Below are positions 11,401-16,867 of a DNA stretch of 16,867 nucleotides, piece after piece. Position numbers and translations under genes: made by a program. The stretch's first letter is position 1; every line of letters starts with the position of its first letter. Source of the DNA: Amoebophrya sp. AT5.2 (lineage: Eukaryota; Sar; Dinophyceae; Syndiniales; Amoebophryaceae); the NCBI GenBank assembly GCA_005223375.1, contig RXOD01004961.1:1-16867 (forward strand), written 5' to 3'. The notes below the pieces were generated by a model. The model saw nothing but the letters and a program-made list of their open reading frames with translations, did no database searches and had not been told where the DNA came from.

Positions 11401-14400
11401 CCTCCGCGCATCGCTTGCCCTTTCGCTGGTTCTTCGAGTGAAATTGTGAGAATGTCCCTCCGTTGGCTCTTCAACTGTGGGCAGGTCCTCCATGGACTTG
11501 GCCACCGCTTTGGCCTCCGCGAGAACGGCCCGCGCCTTCGCTTTCGCCGCATGGTTCATCTCTTGCGGTTGCCGATGCAGTTGGGCCCGCAGCTGCTGGC
11601 GTAGCTGCTGGCGCTGCTGCAGACGCAGCACAGCTCAGCGAGGTGCTTTTCTGAATTGCGCTTCTTCGTCCACGAACATCGGGCCACCCTGACCCAGCAT
11701 CCTGGTGGGCCAGTTGTCCACCGGCTCAAACTTCGACTTCTTGGCCGAAGGGCTTTTGAAGTCGAGCGCTTCACTGTTGGAGTTCAGGTCGCCAGTGTTC
11801 AGGCCCGAAGTATTGACGGCACGGCTGTCCGCCGAGAGCTGGAACGTACTCCCCTGCTCGGAGGACACCGCCATGGAGGCGCCACCCTTCGACTCGATCG
11901 GCGCGACGAGGAGACGGAAGCTACCGCCGTCCTTCTCTCCTTCTTCTCCTTTTTAAGCCACAGCCTGGCCCTGAGCTTGGTGGTCCGCTTCTTTTTGCCC
12001 GTGTGCTTCCTCGGCTGTCTTGCTATTGGTGTAGAGAGCCAGTCGCCGCCCCAGTCGTTGGGGCCAGGTCCACCGCCCTAGCTTTGGTTCTGCCAGTCGT
12101 TGCCGCCACCGCAGCCGTTTCCGGCTTTCTGCGTCATTTTCTTGGCCTGGAGGAGGAGGACCGCCGACAGGTACTTCAGAGAGCAGAGGAAGAAGAAATC
12201 CGCTCGCCGAAGTATTTGCCCGCATCCGAGTGCTACTTGTACTCGCTTAGCCTTAGCGGACGACCATCGACAGACACACACACACACACACACTGCGACA
12301 AAAATGGCGACTCCTTCCGCCTCCGCTGGCAGTGTCACGGATCCGCTTGCGCTTTCGGGGCAGGACTTCCCGCGCGCCACCGTCTCCGAGGAGGGTCCAC
12401 CCAGGCAAAGTTCTCGACTGCATTGGTGCCGGCTGCCCGCCACAAGCAGACAGGCGCCATCGCGCTGCAAGTGTACGCCTTTGCCTGCTACATGGAGCGG
12501 GAGAGCTTGAGAGAAGTGCTAGCGTCTTCATCTAGTGTCTCCCGTTCCAGTTCCACTCTCCCGAATGGTGCTTCTTCAGTTGTCCCACAGCCCGCGCCGC
12601 GGGTCCTGGCACTCGAACCAGTACTGATTCCACAGTCCCGAAAGGTGCTTCTTCAGTTCTCCCACAGCCCGCGCTGCGGGTCTTGGCACTCGACCCAGTA
12701 CTGATTGACGATGGGACCGATCAGATTCGTGAGGTGCTTGCCGTGCTCGGGCGACGTTCCGGCGCACTGGAGGGCTTCCGCGACGAAGTTCGGGGACAGT
12801 TCCTTGCGGTTGCACGCCGTCCGCGTTTGGTCGGATTCGAGTCGGCAAGTAGCTTCTGCTGGTGCTCCTTGCGCGACAAGACGCTGTCGGAAGGAGTCAG
12901 GGAATGACTTCACGCGCCCGCTTACGTCGATTGCGCTCAGCAGCGTCCCCGTCATCTCTTTGATTGATTTCAGCTCGTTACTGACTTCAGCCACTTGCGT
13001 CCGCAAGTTGTCGACTTTTCCGCCCAAGTCCGTGCTCACCTTCTGCGCCTCCTGCTCGCACTCTCTCACATCCTGCCGCAAGCCGCCCATCTGCTCGTCC
13101 GCGTCCCTGACGTACAAGCACATACTCTGCACCAGACGCGCCGGATGTCAGTCTGACACAGTTCAGTGCCGCTGCAACCTCTTTCGCGCCATCTTTCCAC
13201 GCTGTAGCTCCCGGGTTTGCTTCCTCGTGGCCTCCTTATTAAGGGCCCGCGCCCCGCCTCCATGCGGGTCGATCTTGGCGGTTGAGTTAGAAGCTAGGCC
13301 GGATAGTCTGCGCGATATCTAAAAAATGACAGAAGGAAGACGCTGAGCGATCTCCGATTGCCTCGTCGCAATTTTCTAGACGTCATCCGCCGGCGACGGA
13401 CCTTGTCGGGCGCTTCCGTCGACAGCTCGGGGCGCATTTGCATCAGCGTCATGAACGAAGCCCGTAGCGTGTAGCTGCGGCGGCGGCCGTCCTTGATCAG
13501 ACAGACCAAAGCGGAGCACTTTCGCCGTTTCGTCAGCTTGATGGCGGTGCACCCGTTCGCCGATTGTCCGCGCCCTTGGTTGCTCCTTCCGGAAGACGTG
13601 GGCGAAGCTTCGGAGTCGCGCGCAACAACCTCGGGCGAGCTGGCGGCGGACGCTTCGGCACGCGCACCACAATCGTGCACGTTTGCAGTGCGCCATCGCC
13701 TCGCTCTCTGTCCTTGTTTGTAGGTCGTTATCCGCGTCCTGGTGCAGGTCATTCCCTTGCGGAAGTCGTTCCACACTTTCAAACTGGGCCGCGCGCTGCG
13801 TGCTTTCTGCAGGAGCAGGCGCCGAGACTCTACGTCGCTGCCCGCCACGAGAGCGAGACGGGCGCCCACATGCAAACCGATGAACGTGCTTCCGCGTCTG
13901 AAGACGCACGGACTGCCCGCGCGCGTGGTGTACTCTATCGACAACAGGAATTGCGACAGGGTGCGGCGCCATAACTATAACAGTGCCGCGTCGCGTAGTT
14001 CGTACGTAGAGACTGACGCCCATGACGAAGATCGAACTGGGCGCGATTCCGAAACGAGCCCGCAGCCCTCGATCTCGAAGCACGTGCCCCACCCCCATCG
14101 TCGTTCACGCGCGCGTCGTCGTCGAACACGCTGGCGCCGCCAGCGTTGTCCGCTTACCCGCGGCGTCGCAGGTCGACGCCCGCGGTGTTTGTCTCTTGTG
14201 CGAGCACGTCGGTGCCCGCGAGCTGGCTCGGCGCGCGTCGAGTGCGCGTCGCTGCGGAGAAGATTGAACTTGCGCGCGTTGCTGTCCCGCGGCTCTGTCT
14301 GGCCGTCCTTCGCGCCTGCTCCTGTTTTGCGGTTCTTCGCGCCGTCTGCTTTGTGGCCGCCGATTGAAAGTGCTGCGCTTGCGCTTTCTGCCCGCCAAGT

Positions 14401-16148
14401 GGCAAGTGCTGAACCCGCTGGGAGTGCTGCCGTCGTGGCAGGGAACGAAGGGCGAAGCGCTTGGGACGGACGAGGTGGCAGGAAAGGACGACGTCGCGGC
14501 TGGGGCGAACGCACTGGCAGGGGCGGACGAGGCTGGGAAGTCTGCTGATTTCAAGTCCGCAGAGTTTGCGTGAAAACTGTGCGGATTTCGCACTCAGCAA
14601 ACTCACGCGAAAGCAAAGCACAAGCCGAAAACGCATGGCCGCGGCGCAGCCGGGGGCACCATCGTGGTCCCCTGGTCTCCCTGAGACGTTATCGGCGATG
14701 TGCGTGGCGATTACGTCCGAAACGACGGCCGCAGCGAATTGGGTGGCCCGCTTTAATTCCGCGACTGCGTCTGCAACAATTTGAGGGCGAGAGCGACTGC
14801 GATCCAATGCGGGCCAGATCCAAGGGCAACAAGGCGCCGCAGATTCCAGCGAGCGCGCGCTGCTGCGGGCTGGGTGGTGGCAGTGGCTCCCTTGCTTTTG
14901 CTGTTGGCAGCCGTCCGTCGCGCGGCAATCCATGCCCGTAAAAACCACAGGCGCACGCAGGGGCAGGCTGTGCCCGGAACTAACGCAACGCATCGCAACC
15001 GGTACCGGAGCCAAAGCGCGGCCGGTCCCGCCATGCAAAAAAATCAAACGAAAAGCCTAGGCATCGCGCGCCGCGGGCGGTGGAGGCAGAGAGAAACGCC
15101 GGGCGGCGCTTGTTTCGCTTCGTCCTCGTGTGTTGAGTGTTGTCGCGCGGCTGCGTGGCAGGTGCGTGCCCTTGATCGCCGTGCTCAAACTCATAGATAA
15201 TAAAAATAGTAGTATAGAATGCTACTAAATGGTGCTCATGTTGTATATATAATCTTAGAAATACAAGCCAATACTACACAGGATTTCCCTTACACTTCTG
15301 GTTCTACGGGGCAGGATGGCAAGTGCAAGTACGACTCGAGCCTCGGAAAGTACAACGTCGTAGAGGATCACATGGTCGCGCTTTGGGGTCTCGGGGAAGA
15401 CGACATGGTCGCGCACGTGCTGCATAATGGTACCCCTACCGCACTGCGTTGCCTAGTAGTGTAGCAGCTGCAGCAAGAGCAAGTGGCGCTGTCTATTTCT
15501 AGTGATCGACTCGGATTTCGACTTGAATGAGGTTGAGCAAGAGCAGTAAACGTGGCGCGCCGCGTTTTGATGTCAAACTCTATGCCTGCAGTGCGACCAC
15601 TTGTGTTTTGAGCACGGCGACGCTGATAAACTACTACAACCGGCGACGCTAATTGATAGATAAGTAATAAAGACGCGCTCCTGGCGCTCCTTCATGTTCA
15701 TCTTCTACTTTAGTTCATCTGTTTCTATCTTGCATGTTGGAATGTCTTCGTCATGATGCCGCCTTGTTGTAGTTACTTTTTAAATTTTTTTGATGCGCGA
15801 ACGTCGGGAACAACGCAGAGAACGCGAACGCCAGGTCCCTTGTCTATCGCCGTGTACGCCATGCCGTGGAAGACCTACACGGGTGGCATCATGACGGCGG
15901 ACGATTGTGGTACCGACGACGTCGACCATGCGGTGCAGGCGGTGGCCGTGGATGAGGAGGAGAACTCGTGGACAATCCGAAACAGTTGGAACACGAACTG
16001 GGGGGAGGACGGCTACATCCGCCTGGAACTAAACGCCAACACCTGTTCCCTCGCAAGTATGGCCATCCGCGCGACGGTGAAGCCGGCGGAAGATGGCGGA
16101 GTGGACGCGGTTGCCGCACAAAAGCAAGAAGTAGACGTTTTTGTCTAG
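8472..16148 (+). CDS. secreted papain-family (C1A) cysteine protease precursor
   Basis: Four exons: 8472-8951, 9150-9590, 15282-15429 and 15835-16148. All introns are GT-AG (198, 5691 and 405 bp), and the product is 460 residues. ATG 8472 is chosen because it opens a typical signal peptide (about 1-22, ending AVAAA); an earlier in-frame start at 8340 would bury it. An Ala/Lys-rich linker follows. An I29-type inhibitory propeptide (about 93-180) has FQAFLRRF, FFENV and MDYTDAEF, and carries a short insertion with Cys111 and Cys119. The mature enzyme starts near 221. It has the oxyanion Gln234 and catalytic Cys240 in KDQGHCGSCWSF, Ser-Cys and CNGGSP motifs, His388 in DHAVQAV, and Asn406 in IRNSWNTNWGEDGY. 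The usual Gly after NSW is Asn here. The fold predicts a zymogen routed through the secretory path to a lysosome-like compartment or outside the cell. The cathepsin subtype is not assigned. Confidence 0.93.
9857..10201 (-). other. antisense open frame near the low end of the island, unrecognised
   Basis: An open stretch of about 114 codons lies on the minus strand just past the end of the long interrupted frame. It contains a CPRCVCF segment with two close cysteine pairs and a Ser/Gln/Thr-rich tail. It may continue the same nested gene or relic in another frame. Its composition is plausible for protein, but the GC content makes chance open frames common here, so the call is weak. Confidence 0.2.
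10207..12225 (-). pseudogene. long antisense coding-like frame with in-frame stops, nested in the protease intron
   Basis: One minus-strand frame runs for about 673 codons with stops only at 11953-11955 (TAA), 11635-11637 (TGA), 11323-11325 (TGA) and 10903-10908 (TAG TAG), before ending at 10207-10209. Between stops it reads like protein. There is a Ser/Asn/Thr-rich segment at about 11640-11900, a Gln/Arg then Ala/Lys helical segment at 11430-11634, a helical domain with KQLEKVMQKVEKTDP at about 11000-11286, and an Arg/Ser/Pro-rich basic tail. The double TAG lies inside a possible 99-bp GT-AG intron (10998 down to 10900, donor GTAAGT, acceptor TAGCAG) that would keep the frame, so part of it could be a live gene. 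The other stops have no such rescue, which favours a decayed copy. No known domain was recognised. It could be a relic of a host gene or of a mobile element. Confidence 0.4.
12274..12293. repeat. (AC)10 microsatellite
   Basis: Ten uninterrupted AC dinucleotides lie inside the GC-rich island. Its presence in the middle of the antisense coding-like region suggests that this part at least is not under coding constraint, or lies in an intron of the nested unit. Confidence 0.9.
12553..12706. repeat. 77-bp tandem duplication (two copies)
   Basis: Bases 12553-12629 and 12630-12706 are near-identical 77-bp units differing at only a few positions. On the minus strand each unit encodes NQYWxECQDPxRGLWxN, followed by a TGA. 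Because 77 is not a multiple of three, the second copy is read in another frame, so the duplication breaks or ends the antisense ORF. The few differences suggest a fairly recent event. Confidence 0.85.
12653..13132 (-). CDS. antisense coiled-coil protein fragment, nested in the protease intron
   Basis: This 159-codon frame (first ATG at 13123; the listed start is GTG) is the most protein-like stretch of the island. The first 60 or so residues are rich in Glu, Gln, Lys and regularly spaced Leu/Val, including GGKVDNLRTQVAEVSNELK, and strongly suggest a coiled coil. A basic and polar segment follows, then a C-terminal NQYWVECQDPQRGLWEN that is repeated in the 77-bp duplication. The family is not recognised. 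Upstream, about 13160-13265, another minus frame also reads as a charged helix (KEATRKQTRELQRGK), so the ORF may be an exon of a larger spliced or decayed gene. No promoter or start context could be judged. Confidence 0.45.
   Translation of the reverse strand: MQSMCLYVRDADEQMGGLRQDVRECEQEAQKVSTDLGGKVDNLRTQVAEVSNELKSIKEMTGTLLSAIDVSGRVKSFPDSFRQRLVAQGAPAEATCRLESDQTRTACNRKELSPNFVAEALQCAGTSPEHGKHLTNLIGPIVNQYWVECQDPQRGLWEN
13294..13944 (-). other. antisense open frame, possible exon or relic
   Basis: A minus-strand frame of about 216 codons, open from a TAG just above 13960. It has hydrophobic stretches near its start (about 13870-13930) and a basic tail rich in Arg. Segments such as RKCSALVCLIKDGRRRSYTL read like protein. 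Overlapping minus- and plus-strand frames are also open because of the GC content, so the frame choice is uncertain. It has no ATG with supporting context and no recognised domain. Confidence 0.25.
14154..15047 (-). other. antisense GC-rich open stretch with no recognisable product
   Basis: Long minus-strand frames overlap here in all three phases. Parts look protein-like, for example the helical IVADAVAELKRATQFAAAVVSD at about 14700-14775 in one frame and an Ala/Ser/Pro-rich run at about 14440-14570 in another. No single frame carries the protein-like character throughout, which suggests either small introns or accumulated frameshifts. This would be the 5' end of any nested antisense unit. 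I cannot assign a start or a function. Confidence 0.2.
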
Positions 16149-16867
16149 ACTAGCACTAGAGACGGTCACCTATACGCGGGCGGGCCATGAAGATGGGGGC
16201 CAACGAGGCGTTCTCTGCTAAGCAAGCACAAAGTGATGCTGTACTCATTGAGTTTGGCGGTTCTGTTGTTGGGCGCACGAAGAACTGGCAGGCTCATGAA
16301 AGCAATTATACTTCAATACAGTGCCAGTTGTGCGTAGGAGCAGGTGTAATTATGGTAATCTCCGAAGGGGGCGGCCGGAGCAGATGCACCTCCGGGGGCG
16401 GCCGGAGCGTAGCTATAGCTGAGCTGAGAGCTGTGCTAATGTCCACGATCTCGCGCCGTTGGCGTTGACAAAAAGAAAATACTATCAGCAGTCCTCGCGA
16501 CGTCGAAAAACGAGTGGTGGACCTTGAATATCGCAAATGCTGTCGCCTCTGTTCTGCTGGTGAAGATCCCATCTTCTATGTGTGACGTGCGCGACGATTT
16601 ATTTTCGTGTCGCGTCATATTGTCAAGCCTGTCTCTGGCTCTCCGAAGCCGCGCCATTCCTTCGTGTCATCCGTTTTACTTGGTACCGAAGACAGAGTGA
16701 CACCGACAGCGACCACCTCTTCTTTCATCTTGGATCATGATGAGACATGTGCAGACATACTGAACTCTATGCAAAAATGCCGCGGCCCAACATCCCTGTT
16801 TGTGTTATGTTTAGTATCAAACAAGATGCGACTGCGAGCCCCAGCGCCCATTCATCTGAGTGGCTTT
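16149..16867. other. downstream region of the protease gene, no confirmed gene
   Basis: This stretch begins right after the protease TAG. It holds two copies of a GC-rich palindromic motif (16360-16407). A plus-strand frame open from 16440 to a TGA at 16698-16700 (86 codons, with only one internal ATG, at about 16577) reads plausibly as protein, with a Trp-Trp and Ile/Ala/Val-rich middle. It could be an exon of a downstream gene, but it has no recognised domain. No polyadenylation signal was identified. Confidence 0.4.
16360..16407. repeat. two copies of a GC-rich palindromic motif
   Basis: CTCCG, a G-rich and CGGCCG-containing core, then CGGAG occurs at about 16360-16381 and again at 16390-16407, separated by about eight bases. 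Each copy can fold by pairing CTCCG with CGGAG, and the two copies can pair with each other. It lies about 210 bases past the protease stop, in the likely 3' UTR or spacer. Confidence 0.6.

Larger units (their letters stand above)
9591..15281 (+). other. giant intron of the protease gene (intron 2)
   Basis: The donor GTAGCC follows the codons for LEQEK at 9590, and the acceptor ACACAG ends at 15281, just before DFPYTSGS. This junction is in phase and reads as the standard C1A segment after the GL motif, so no exon is missing. At 5691 bases it is over ten times longer than any other intron in the window. The outer margins (to about 9670 and from about 15190) are AT-rich like the other introns. 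The core is GC-rich and coding-like on the minus strand. No terminal inverted repeats or target duplications were seen at either border by eye. Either a gene or element inserted here, or this is an assembly join; the matching splice phase argues against a random misjoin. Confidence 0.8.

Noticed and set aside
10207..12225. In-frame TAG and TAA codons sit where glutamine would fit (for example TAG TAG CAG at 10900-10908), suggesting a reassigned genetic code as reported for one syndinean Amoebophrya strain.
   Set aside because: The spliced reductase (790 codons with many Gln and Trp) and the protease (461 codons) use no in-frame TAA, TAG or TGA and end at normal places with TAA and TAG. A standard code with decay or introns in the island explains the data better.
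12304..12510. Plus-strand ATG with a good context after the AC repeat, opening MATPSASAG.
   Set aside because: The frame soon becomes low-quality and overlaps the 77-bp duplication region in conflicting phases. There is no domain, and the minus strand is equally or more protein-like.
13376..14548. Several overlapping plus and minus frames of 130-270 codons.
   Set aside because: High GC content depletes stops in all frames. Without homology or consistent composition most of these are shadows; only the more protein-like minus frames were listed, at low confidence.
15616..15651. CGGCGACGCT repeated twice about 25 bases apart in protease intron 3.
   Set aside because: It is too short and isolated to call an element; the intron borders themselves are ordinary GT-AG.

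Overview
This is a eukaryotic nuclear window, most likely from an alveolate protist. It holds spliced genes with short, mostly GT-AG introns. The exons are GC-rich, and most introns and spacers are AT-richer. One intron appears to lack usable GT-AG borders that fit the protein and is bounded by long terminal inverted repeats. That last trait recalls the introner-type introns reported for syndinean dinoflagellates such as Amoebophrya. The taxon is an inference from architecture, not a match.

Layout. At 1-2026 lies the 3' part of a low-complexity, FG-dipeptide-containing protein (nucleoporin-like), preceded by what looks like an intron end. The spacer 2027-2996 holds no convincing gene. From 2997 to 6957 is a complete class I ribonucleotide reductase large subunit in nine exons. 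Its spliced length of 789 residues is close to the usual eukaryotic length, and all expected active-site cysteines are present. Its eighth intron (about 6124-6570) is the inverted-repeat element. The spacer 6958-8471 holds small repeats and a tight hairpin. From 8472 to 16148 is a secreted papain-family (C1A) cysteine protease in four exons: signal peptide, I29-like propeptide, and catalytic Cys, His and Asn. Downstream to 16867 there is one unassigned open stretch and two copies of a GC-rich palindromic motif.

The most unusual region is protease intron 2, 9591-15281, about 5.7 kb long where the other introns here are 0.1-0.45 kb. Most of it, about 9670-15190, is a GC-rich island with coding-like character on the opposite strand. 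It includes a clean 159-codon coiled-coil ORF and a 2-kb single frame interrupted by only a few stops. A 77-bp tandem duplication lies just below the coiled-coil ORF and shifts the frame. The island is either a nested antisense gene with its own introns or a decaying inserted gene or element. I recognise no transposase, reverse transcriptase or other named domain in it.

The reductase (dNTP synthesis) and the secretory protease have no evident functional link. They are same-strand neighbours, and nothing here looks like an operon.
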